64,000 bases of DNA. Source: Peronospora farinosa. Its lineage: Eukaryota; Oomycota; Peronosporomycetes; Peronosporales; Peronosporaceae. The notes under the pieces were generated by a model. It ran no database searches, was not told the DNA's origin, and saw only the letters and a list, made by a program, of their open reading frames with translations. A program made the translations under genes and the position numbers. This document shows, piece by piece, positions 54,571-62,948 of this stretch. Where the stretch lies: the NCBI GenBank assembly GCA_947646735.1, contig CANTFK010000909.1:124001-188000 (forward strand), read 5' to 3'. Position 1 is the stretch's first letter, and each line of letters begins with the position of its first letter.

Positions 54571-55570
54571 ATGGTAAGGTACATGTTTTTCGTTCGTTAT
54601 TTTTTATCTTTTTTGCCCTCTCATATGTTATATATCTATTTTTTCCTCCCTTTAAGAATCTTTTTAACTTTAGTGTATCATCTGCGGACCTCCATTTCTC
54701 CTTGGAAGGTGCCGAACACCGTCCAATACTCTCCATTCCTCATTATGACAATAGTAAAAATGGCAAATCCAACGAATTGCCACTTTTTCGTGCCAACGAA
54801 GATATTTGTGGAAGGTTGACGGTAAAAATTCATTCTGGCAGGAAATTAGAACATACAGGATTAAAAGTCGAACTTATTGGAATTCTTACAGTGCCGATGG
54901 ATCGTCATGCCGGATACGAGTTTTTGCATTCGGTTCGAGAGTTGCAATCCAGTGGACAAATTATCCAAGGGGAAGAAACGTTTGCGTTTGATTTTATCCA
55001 AGTGGATAAAATCTATGAAAGTTATTATGGTCATAGTGTCAAATTGCGATATATTCTTCGAGCGACCTTATCAAGAGGACATTATGCAAGTCATTTAATT
55101 CATGAGCAAGAGTTAGGGGTACAACATGTAACTCTACCATCTCCCGTGGATAAATCGATTCAAATGGAAGTCGGTATTGACGATTGTCTCCATATTGAAT
55201 TCGAGTATGGCAAATCCAACTATCACTTGGAAGATGTAGTAATTGGCAAGATTTTTTTCTCGTGGTACGGATCAAAATCAAACACATGGAGCTTGGAATT
55301 TTACGTCGTGAAAGTGTCGGATCTGGCACGCAACGACATTGTGAGAGTGATACGATCACTAAATTTGAAATCATGGATGGTGCACCGGTTAAAAATGAGA
55401 GTGTTCCAGTACGTCTGTATCTCGCTCCATATGCACTCACACCCACGTACCACAATGTTCAGAACCGGTTCTCAGTCAAGTACTTTTTGAATCTCGTCTT
55501 GGTAGATGAAGGAGATCGCCGATATTTCAAGCAACAAGAAATTACACTTTGGCGAAAGACTTTCGGATGA
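54571..55570 (+). CDS. VPS26: Retromer subunit VPS26, frame broken at a T run
   Basis: VPS26 is the arrestin-fold subunit of retromer (endosome-to-Golgi sorting). I propose exon 1 as only the ATG (54571-54573, ATG|GTAAGG), an 83-bp intron ending tttaag at 54656, and exon 2 from 54657, which then reads [20 protein letters not shown], a good family N-terminus. The body has [34 protein letters not shown] and [20 protein letters not shown]. At 55252-55258 (seven T) the frame shifts by one base; the next frame continues without loss: [37 protein letters not shown] and [10 protein letters not shown] to TGA at 55570. Since conservation is full on both sides, a sequencing slip or very recent indel is more likely than a long-dead gene. 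Confidence 0.88.
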
Positions 55571-55849
55571 AAGAAGCAACAGAAGCATCACGGTTTCCAG
55601 ATCCAAAAATAGGCTCTAGCAGAGAAGACAAGGACAATAAAATAAGTGAAAACGAGTCGAGGGGATCAAGAGACATCGAATGCATAATACAAAAATATTA
55701 CGTCCGATGCGTCGATGAGAAAAAAAAGATGAGACTTATCTCGGTTTGCATCTCGTCCATTGATAAAATCATGGAAAGCTCTCGACAATATCAAATCGCT
55801 GGCAATTTTGTCCTTTTCAAAGTCTTGTCAGCAACCACGAGATACCACT

Positions 55850-56732
55850 TTAACGCGAACGCGAACGATCACGGCCACGTCTACTGTTTCGGCTGCTACC
55901 GTGACGACGTGGAGATCGCGAACGAGAACGAGACGGTGAGCGTCTACGACTTAAACGACGAGGAGGAGATTTCGATCTCGAGCGTGACGACGACAAGGAA
56001 CGTCCATCCGTTTCCATTTCTCGAATTCGAACACGCCCTCCATCCAAATCGGTACCATCCAATTTTCGAATAGCTCGACGTAATTCCTCTTGAGTTGCAA
56101 AAGATGCGGTTCCATTGCCACGACGATCAACATCACTATGTACAACATCTCCTCCTTCACGTAGAAAATCCTTGAGATCTTGCCAGCTCATGGTATCCGG
56201 TAAACTTGTAATCTTGACACGATATTGAGTTCCACGAGGACTATAAAGTAGATATAGATATAGATATATCGTTAGGGACACTGTTTTAAGTGAAAAATAT
56301 CTGGATATTATTCACTTATACCGTGCATCGTCCAGACCTCGAGACATTTCCACACGAAGACGATTACCACTAAATGTAGCACTGAAAATGTAAACAAAAG
56401 GTTAGTTTCGGTAGAGTTTTGTACTCAAATGATGACGCAATCATTCGTATATACATACTTGTTCATCGATCGTACAGCATTACTAGCATCTTGTTCGTTT
56501 TCATAGGTCTAATCAGATAATATCCAGATAATTCCAGAGTGATGGTAAATGAGATAAAATGACTCTAAACTGTCCAAATAAAGCACTAAAATCCTACAAT
56601 GAAAGCGAATGGCGGAGGACGCGTCGGAATCTTGATCCGAACACTGGCAATGCGGCCGAAACGGTCAAACTTGTCCACCAGGTCACGCTCGTGCACGTCC
56701 TCGGGTAAATTACCTACAAACACTCGCGCCAT
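55850..56732 (-). CDS. SR splicing factor, SRSF1/SF2-like (two RRMs plus RS domain)
   Basis: Four exons on minus: 56732-56598, 56508-56459, 56381-56322 and 56240-55850; introns of 89, 77 and 81 bp (GT-AG), giving 211 aa. RRM1 is spread over exons 1-3: RVFVGNLPEDVHERDLVDKF, FAFITYENEQDASNAV and NRLRVEMSRGLDDAR. RRM2 (exon 4) has YRVKITSLPD and SWQDLKDFLREGGDVVHSDV, the SWQDLKD signature of SF2/SRSF1 pseudo-RRMs. The RS tail is RSRSKSPPRRLSRRRSPSRS and onward. It binds exonic enhancers and recruits the spliceosome, acting in the nucleus. It is tail to tail with VPS26 (279 bp) and head to head with the Cys-rich protein gene (155 bp). Confidence 0.93.
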
Positions 56733-56887
56733 TGTTGCTAAACCGTATTTTGGCATGTTGGCGCCAAATCCCTCGTTATAGTGACGATTAAAAACTTGTA
56801 CAAAATAAATCGGGGTTTTTTATTTGCGTTTTTATATTTTTTATCGGAAAAAAACATCCAAAATAAATTAAAAATTATCCAGTGACA
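56733..56887. promoter_or_regulatory. Very short divergent promoter interval
   Basis: 155 bp separate the start codons of the SR protein gene (minus) and the small Cys-rich gene (plus). It is strongly AT-rich in its right two thirds. Both transcripts must start here. Confidence 0.4.
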
Positions 56888-57495
56888 ATGACGGAAGAAG
56901 GTCCGCGTATCGACGAGCACTTTGACCGTATTCGTGCAAACCTAATTCGATGTGAAGAATGCAATGAAAACTTTTTCTTTGATTTCTTGCGTCATCCACG
57001 GTGTGTAGTTGTTTACATATCGTAGTAGAAAAAAAATAATAATTGACGATGGATAATATTTATTATCTTGGATAATATCGACTAATTCTGTATTTTTGCA
57101 GATATTTTGTGACGCATTTTAAAACTTGTCATCTTAAAAAGGTCTTGTACCGTTTTAATGGGTGTTCAGAGGAAGAAAACCAGCGTGTACGTTTTGGACC
57201 TCGACGTAAAAAAGATGCTATTTCGTGGTTTAGTCAGCTCAAATCCACCGAGAAAAGAATGGTACGACAAACAATATATCCAGATTTTTTTCTTGGATTT
57301 TTTTACTAATTATTCTTTTTTTATCTGGATTTTTTGTAGATTTCAATGCAAGATAATAAATGGGGCGAGATTGTTGAACGAGAATGTTGGTCCTGTCGAT
57401 TGTATGGACAGGACATACTTTTTTTATTTTTATTGGTGTTTATGCTAGGATGTCTAATTGTGATATTGTGTTATTGTGATATTGTTTTATTGTGA
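56888..57495 (+). CDS. Small Cys-rich protein with possible C-terminal membrane anchor
   Basis: Exons 56888-57000, 57102-57261 and 57340-57495 (introns 101 and 78 bp, GT-AG, ttgcag and ttgtag ends) give 142 aa. Cys/His pairs suggest zinc binding: IRCEECNENFFFDFLRHPR in exon 1, TCHLKK in exon 2, and ERECWSCRLYG in exon 3. After this the frame gives a hydrophobic end (DILFLFLLVFMLGCLIVILC), a possible tail anchor. An alternative: a fourth intron (GTATGG at about 57402 to CTAG at 57449) removes the hydrophobic part and ends at 57479 with MSNCDIVLL. I cannot decide between them. The family is not recognised. Confidence 0.55.
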
Positions 57496-57505
57496 TATTG
57501 TTGCC

Positions 57506-58447
57506 ATGAACAGATGCAAACATGGTCGGAAAACAAGTGAGATGCCACACGCCTTTGAACCGAATGAATTGGGTCGTCGTCAAGCTTTATTACATCTGCG
57601 ACAATTCCATGAAACTGCATACAATGGTTTTCTCTGTATGCTGCCAGCTGTGGGGAGATCTTCGAGTTGTCAATTCCAAGAATTTCCTACAAATATCAGG
57701 CCAACAATAGCCATGGAACAAGTATCAGGGTCTGGAGTGGACGTCATTTCCAACATGATCATGCAAAATGAAAATCACGGGACGTTGTCGTTCGTTTCGA
57801 CGTTAAAACAATCAGCTGATGCTGATCGGAGTCGACTTCGTCGGATGCGAGCTACTCCAGAAGCTAAAAAAGCTGAAGCGGAGCGTAGTAGACGTCGACG
57901 AGAGCAATTAACGCCCGCTCAACGGCAAGCAGATGTGGAAAGACGGGTCCGAAAACGACATCGAATTGAAGAACAGGAACGAAGTCGAGCACGTCGAGCT
58001 AACCTGAACCCAGATGCTCGAGAACGAGAAGTCATACGGTCCCGTGAACGTCGCCAGAATGCAACCGAGCAACAACGCAATCGAGAGGCCCAAAGAAGCC
58101 GCATGCGACGTCAAAATGCAACAGAAGAGCAGCGTCTGCGTGAACGGGAACGCTGTCGCCGTCGATACGAGACGCAAAAGCTGCAAAAACAGGTTGCTGA
58201 AAAAGCTGGTGCGTTGTCTGATGTGGAGACACAGCAAAGCACAATCGGTACTTTGGCTGCAGACACCACTGCGACCTTACCTGACAGAAGTGACCAGAAG
58301 ACGCCACTGCCAAGGACTCGAGTGATGCCAAGGGATCTTGAACGACGGAACCGACTTTTATTGCAGCAACAAGCTGGACTTGGATTGCAGATTCAATCGC
58401 TCTACGCCTCATTATCGCGTTCTCCGTCATCCCAGATTGATCTTTGA
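57506..58447 (+). CDS. STPR (score-and-three-peptide repeat) DNA-binding protein
   Basis: Single exon, 313 aa from the ATG at 57506 (the first in frame). Residues about 107-225 hold Arg/Glu-rich repeats of about 23 residues, with the recurrent phrases RSRLRRMRATPEAKKAEAER, RSRRRREQLTPAQRQADVER, RSRARRANLNPDAREREVIR, RSRERRQNATEQQRNREAQR and RSRMRRQNATEEQRLRERER. This is the STPR module first defined in silkworm FMBP-1, a helical DNA-binding repeat. Flanks are disordered. The gene starts only 10-26 bp after the end of the upstream gene, so its promoter must lie within that gene. Role: probably a transcription regulator; target unknown. Confidence 0.75.
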   Translation: MNRCKHGRKTSEMPHAFEPNELGRRQALLHLRQFHETAYNGFLCMLPAVGRSSSCQFQEFPTNIRPTIAMEQVSGSGVDVISNMIMQNENHGTLSFVSTLKQSADADRSRLRRMRATPEAKKAEAERSRRRREQLTPAQRQADVERRVRKRHRIEEQERSRARRANLNPDAREREVIRSRERRQNATEQQRNREAQRSRMRRQNATEEQRLRERERCRRRYETQKLQKQVAEKAGALSDVETQQSTIGTLAADTTATLPDRSDQKTPLPRTRVMPRDLERRNRLLLQQQAGLGLQIQSLYASLSRSPSSQIDL

Positions 58448-59320
58448 GTGTCAAAGATACAAGTGAAAAAATGGTTATCTACTACATTATGAATGCACAT
58501 CTCATCAACGTCATTGTGAGCTATCAAAACGAGCTCATTCTCACCAGAGGCAGCGTACAGACGCATTCGTCAATGACAACTTGTGACAATTGTTCAGTCG
58601 GTCCAACATCGTCGATGCAAGTATTCGGACGACCTCAATATGGACATATTCCGTATACGGAACTACCAGCTCGTAAGCATCACTATCCACTTGAGCGCAG
58701 GGAAAACAGCATGTACCTTTTTCAGAGCTTCCGAGGTCGCATTACGAGCGACATATGAAATCATTAGCCTCCATCGAGCTCGATTCCAAGATTTTGACGT
58801 CGAATATTTCGCTTACGGAGATGTAGGATCAAGTGCGCTATCATCAAGTTCGAAAGATGAAGAAGTTGATGTGTTTAAACGTTGCCATGGGTCACGTAAT
58901 TCTTGACAAGGAGGTGGTTGTGCTGGACACGCGGCTGGCCTCGAACTTCTTGGCTTCACTGCTAAAGAAGAGCTAAGGAGAACATCAAGGTGCTGTACCA
59001 TGGGACCCCTCCATGCAGACCTTCTAGTTTGCTGTTTGGCTACAGCACATCCTCATGGACTTGTGACGTTAGTCTGCAGCACCAAGACGTGCTATGAGTA
59101 GCACTATGGAAGCTACTTTGACTCTAATAACAATTTGTAGGCATCCGCTGCTTTATGACACACACAAGATAATGATGATGCGTCAAAGTCACGTATATAA
59201 CCTTTGCATACGCGAGTAAGCACGCTACACACTACGGGTTCGTATCAGCTTCTTGAGCTGCGCTGTATTGAGGCTCGATCCGTCGCACCGAACGCTCAGA
59301 AGGCAGTATCCACCGTCTGC
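58448..59320. other. Intergenic between convergent genes, 0.87 kb
   Basis: Plus-strand frames at 58444-58758 and 58583-58906 overlap each other and have no motif. Nothing is called. Confidence 0.5.
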
Positions 59321-60817
59321 TTAAAAGTTGATGGGCTTGTCAAAAGTGGCAAGGCAGGCCTCCTTAAACGCCTCGCTTAGCGTCGGGTGGGCGTGGCACG
59401 TGCGCGCAAGGTCCTCACTGGCAGCGCCATATTCAATGCCGATCACACCCTCCGAGATCATCTCACCGGCATTACTGGCAATGATGTGCACGCCAAGCAG
59501 CTTGTCCGTCTTCTTGTCAGCCAGTACCTTCACCATACCGTCGGACTCGGCCACCGTGCGGGCACGGCTGTTAGCCATCATCGGGAATTTGCCGACATTG
59601 TATTCCACGCCTTCTGCAATTAGCTCTTCCTCCGTCTTGCCTACCGAAGCAAACTCCGGAAATGTGTAGATGACACTGGGGATAGCACCGTAGTTCACAT
59701 GGCCGTGCTTCCCGGCAATGTTTTCCACGCAAGCAATACCCTCCTCCTCGGCCTTGTGTGCCAGCATAGCGCCCTGGATTACATCACCGACGGCAAAGAT
59801 ACCAGGTACCTGTGTACGGAAGGCGTTATCGACCTCAATGCGGCCGAGCTTGTCCGTCTGAATACCCATCTGTTCCAGTCCGAGGCCAGCCGTAAAAGCA
59901 CGACGACCAGTGGCCACGAGCACAGTATCACACTCAATAGTAGAAGCATCCCCGCCCTTTGAGGGCTCCGTCGTGAGTTTGACAACATCACCATTAACCT
60001 CTGAAGCCGTCACTTTGGTATTAAACTGAAAATCCAGTCCCTGTTTCTTCAGTAACTTGGTAAACTCCTTGACTGATCCCTTGTCCATGCCAGTACAGGC
60101 AGTATCCAAGTACTCAACGACAGTGACCTTGGACCCTAAACGTTTGTACACTGAGCCAAGTTCAAGTCCAATAACACCAGCCCCAATCACGACAAGATGC
60201 TCGGGTACACGCGTAAGTGCGAGAGCGCCTGTGGAGTCAACAATTTTACCAGCAGCATTATCCACCGGCACAGGTAACAATGGCGTTACTTCAGAGCCTG
60301 TCGCCAGCAAAATATTCTTGGTCTTAACAGTCTCATTGCCCTTGTTGGGCTCACTCAACGTCACGGAAATGTCTCCTTGTGCGACAATCTTTCCAAATCC
60401 TTTGATATACGTGACTCGATTCTTTTTAAACAGACTTTCAATGCCACTTGTCAAGACCTTGACAGCTTTTTCTTTGGCTTTCATCATTTGGGGAAAATTT
60501 GCCGTTACTTCAGGCGCCTCAATGCCATATTTTTGAAACTCGTGTTGGGCCGTATGTAACAAATGGGTCGAATGAAGTAACGCTTTCGATGGAATACACC
60601 CGACGTTCAAACACGTCCCTCCTAAGGTCCCACGTGCTTCAATACAAGCCGTTTTAAGCCCCAATTGGGCTGCTTTAATTGCTGCCACGTATCCACCTGG
60701 ACCACCACCAATCACGACTAAATCATACTCGGATGAAGTGGATGAAAAGACGCGGGTCGTTGGAGAAGCGTACGTTACCACGGAACGACGGGAGATGGAG
60801 CTTAAGTTGCGCAACAT
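59321..60817 (-). CDS. Dihydrolipoyl dehydrogenase, mitochondrial (E3)
   Basis: Single exon, 498 aa from the ATG at 60817. E3 reoxidises dihydrolipoamide in the pyruvate and 2-oxoglutarate dehydrogenase, branched-chain and glycine cleavage complexes, using FAD and NAD+. The presequence LRNLSSISRRSVVTYASPTT is basic. FAD site: DLVVIGGGPGGYVAAIKAAQ (about 33-52); redox disulfide GGTCLNVGCIPSK; NAD site VVIGAGVIGLELGSVYKRLG; second FAD motif IFAVGDVIQGAMLAHKAEEE; dimer-interface active base HAHPTLSEAFKEA near the C-terminus. The frame extends upstream to 61060 but the extra part is not presequence-like, and the family starts at this Met. Confidence 0.96.
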   Translation of the reverse strand: MLRNLSSISRRSVVTYASPTTRVFSSTSSEYDLVVIGGGPGGYVAAIKAAQLGLKTACIEARGTLGGTCLNVGCIPSKALLHSTHLLHTAQHEFQKYGIEAPEVTANFPQMMKAKEKAVKVLTSGIESLFKKNRVTYIKGFGKIVAQGDISVTLSEPNKGNETVKTKNILLATGSEVTPLLPVPVDNAAGKIVDSTGALALTRVPEHLVVIGAGVIGLELGSVYKRLGSKVTVVEYLDTACTGMDKGSVKEFTKLLKKQGLDFQFNTKVTASEVNGDVVKLTTEPSKGGDASTIECDTVLVATGRRAFTAGLGLEQMGIQTDKLGRIEVDNAFRTQVPGIFAVGDVIQGAMLAHKAEEEGIACVENIAGKHGHVNYGAIPSVIYTFPEFASVGKTEEELIAEGVEYNVGKFPMMANSRARTVAESDGMVKVLADKKTDKLLGVHIIASNAGEMISEGVIGIEYGAASEDLARTCHAHPTLSEAFKEACLATFDKPINF

Positions 60818-61393
60818 TAGCAATGACTGGACAAGGGGGATGAAGTTGCGAAAATGATGGTCATATATGGACGGGTGGGATGAAATCGTACTTAGAAGAA
60901 GGAGAGTGGAGGATTTTTTTCTGGAGGTTGTGATTGGATAAAAATTAATAACTTGGTCTACGAGGGGGAATTTTTTTCTTAAAAGGTAGAAAATATGCAT
61001 AATTTTTTTTATTCTATGGGTTTTTTGTTTAATTGTGGCATTATGTTGCAGATGTAGCACCTATCTTTTGTAAGTTGTTGGCAATATAAAGTACCATCGC
61101 GAGGAATCGTATGATAAAAAGAAGATGTATGAAACCATCCCTAGACGAATGATAGACCTAATGCCGGCCGAGAAAGAACCAACTTTTTCATCTGACTGAC
61201 GTCGTTCGTTCGACATGGTACATTTTGTGTGAATCGTTGGTGTCTTTGCTTGTCAAAGAGGTAGATAGATACCAATTAATTTTGCACATTTTCAAATGAC
61301 TTTGAGAAACTGGTATATTTTTGGCAACGGTCAAGTCAAGAACTGTCATACGATGTGTTGAGAACGTTACATAATATTGACACTTATATGAAG
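60818..61393. other. Intergenic, AT-rich, with one hairpin
   Basis: 5' flank of LPD. A perfect 10-bp inverted repeat (attgacactt at 61376-61385; aagtgtcaat at 61391-61400; 5-bp loop) lies at the presumed left border of the second Gypsy element. Confidence 0.6.
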
Positions 61394-61725
61394 TGTCAAT
61401 AAAAATATTATTATAACTAATAATATTTGACAATATTATCTTTTCTTATAATATTGTTCCTAGATCTTAATATTGTTCCTAGATCTTGTCAACATACATA
61501 GTTGTAGTTTAATATAGTTAACATAGGTTATGACAGATTAGTTTTATTAAGATAGTTAACTATATTAAATACAGTTTTCTTTTCCTCTACTTCTAACCGT
61601 ATCGTTTAAAAGTAAAGCTTCCTCTGCCTCTTGTGTAAGAGAGGTAATTGAGGCACCTGATTTCACTGTAATCAGTGAAAGTATACTGTACTGTAATCAG
61701 TATAGTCGGAGGGTGCCCCAATACA
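61394..61725 (+). repeat. Putative 5' LTR of the second Gypsy element
   Basis: The stretch begins TGT (61394) and ends ACA (61725), two bases before the candidate primer-binding site. It holds a perfect 19-bp tandem duplication (61449-61467 and 61468-61486, taatattgttcctagatct). Only the right end is well placed; the other LTR is not in the window to confirm the left end. Confidence 0.4.
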
Positions 61726-61727
61726 CC

Positions 61728-61740
61728 TGGTAGCACTTCG
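61728..61740 (+). other. Candidate tRNA primer-binding site
   Basis: The sequence tggtagcacttcg begins with TGG, the complement of tRNA CCA ends, and TGGTAGCA is close to initiator-Met-type primer sites. It sits just after ...aatacacc and 33 bp before the gag ATG. The match to a particular tRNA is not verified. Confidence 0.35.
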
Positions 61741-61772
61741 TGGTCCGTTCAGCGACCACCGCTCCATCCGCT

Positions 61773-62948
61773 ATGGAATCAGTGGGTGATGAACGTCATC
61801 ACGCAACGCGTGATGATTTCCGCCATTTGAGTGACCTCGAATGGAATGCGGTTCAGCGTATGGCTGAAACCATCGGCAACCTTGCCGTTGGTGCCATTTT
61901 GCTCTCTCTTAGCGGATACGACTAACATGCAACCATCGCCAAGTTCATACAACATGAACTTGACGAAGTTGTAAATAAACTTACCTCGCTACAGGAGCAA
62001 GGTTCTCAAAAGGTTGACCTGTTGAGAGAACAAGGCGAGTGACTTGTTGATGCAGCAGGGTGCTAAACAGTCTGAACTGTTGAGACAACAGCAGGCTAGT
62101 GCTGTTGCTGCCGGGTCGACGTATAAACGGCGACCCGAGTCCTTGAAGATTGATGTCTCCAAGTACAAGGCAGTCGAAAGCGACTTTTTGTTAAGATGGT
62201 TCGTCGAGCTCGACGATGCCATTGAGGCCCGTCGAATCGATGACGATGCGATGAAGGTCAAGTTCGCCATGTCGAACTTGGCAGGACGTGCCAAACTTGG
62301 GCCTCAGGGCTCAAAATGCACGACCCATACGTTTTCCCAACGTATGACGTCTTCAAGGCGCGGCTCAAACACACGTTTGAACCGCCTCGCGCCGAATTCA
62401 GGGCTCGGGCTGAGATCCTGGATTTGAAACAGGGTAAGCGTTATATACACGCTTACGCCCAACACGTACGATACCTCGTTAGCTGTATCGTGCTGAACCC
62501 AATCGATGAGCACACGCAGGTTACTGTGTTCATCAAGGGTCTGACAGATGGTCCTGTTACGACCCACCTGTTCCGCTTGGAACTAGAATCGCTGGACCAA
62601 GCTATCTCTGCAGCGGAACAGGAGGACTTTAGCCTACAACAGGCTCACGTCCACTCGGGATCCTATCGTCCACCGAGACGACAGGAGGGCGGAGGTCCAG
62701 AACCAATGGACCTCTCCTATGTAGAGAGCGAGCGACCTCGCTCTCCAGGGTACAAGCGATTGCAAAAGTGCAATCGCTGTCAGAAGTTGGGCCACTACGC
62801 TTATGAGTGTAGTGCCCCACGCCCAGTGTCTCGTAACACTGGGAGTGACGATCGACCGTCTGCCAAGAAGGGCCAGAAACGTGGGTCTCACGTTGCTGCG
62901 AAATCGCAACAACGTGGTGGACAATCAAAAAACGGTCGGGGTCAGTAG
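61773..62948 (+). pseudogene. gag: Gag of the second Gypsy element, with stop and frameshifts
   Basis: ATG at 61773 opens a frame that ends at TAA 61923-61925. Reading goes on in the same frame to TGA at 62039-62041, then in the next frame (from about 62044: KRRPESLKIDVSKYKAVESD), and after about 62295-62310 in a third (YVFPTYDVFKARLKHTFEPP, a capsid motif, to 62948). The nucleocapsid end has the CCHC knuckle CNRCQKLGHYAYEC. So at least one stop and two indels break it. Each piece is conserved in sequence, so decay is fairly recent. Confidence 0.8.

Noticed and set aside
54522..54656. Upstream N-terminal extension of VPS26 with a hydrophobic stretch
   Set aside because: Would put a membrane helix on a peripheral retromer subunit; the sequence fits an intron (ATG|GTAAGG to TTTAAG) better.
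55549..56073. 174-codon plus-strand ORF after VPS26
   Set aside because: Mostly antisense to the RS domain and RRM2 of the SR gene on the minus strand.
60818..61060. N-terminal extension of dihydrolipoyl dehydrogenase
   Set aside because: The Met at 60817 gives a normal presequence and family length; the extension is AT-rich 5' flank.
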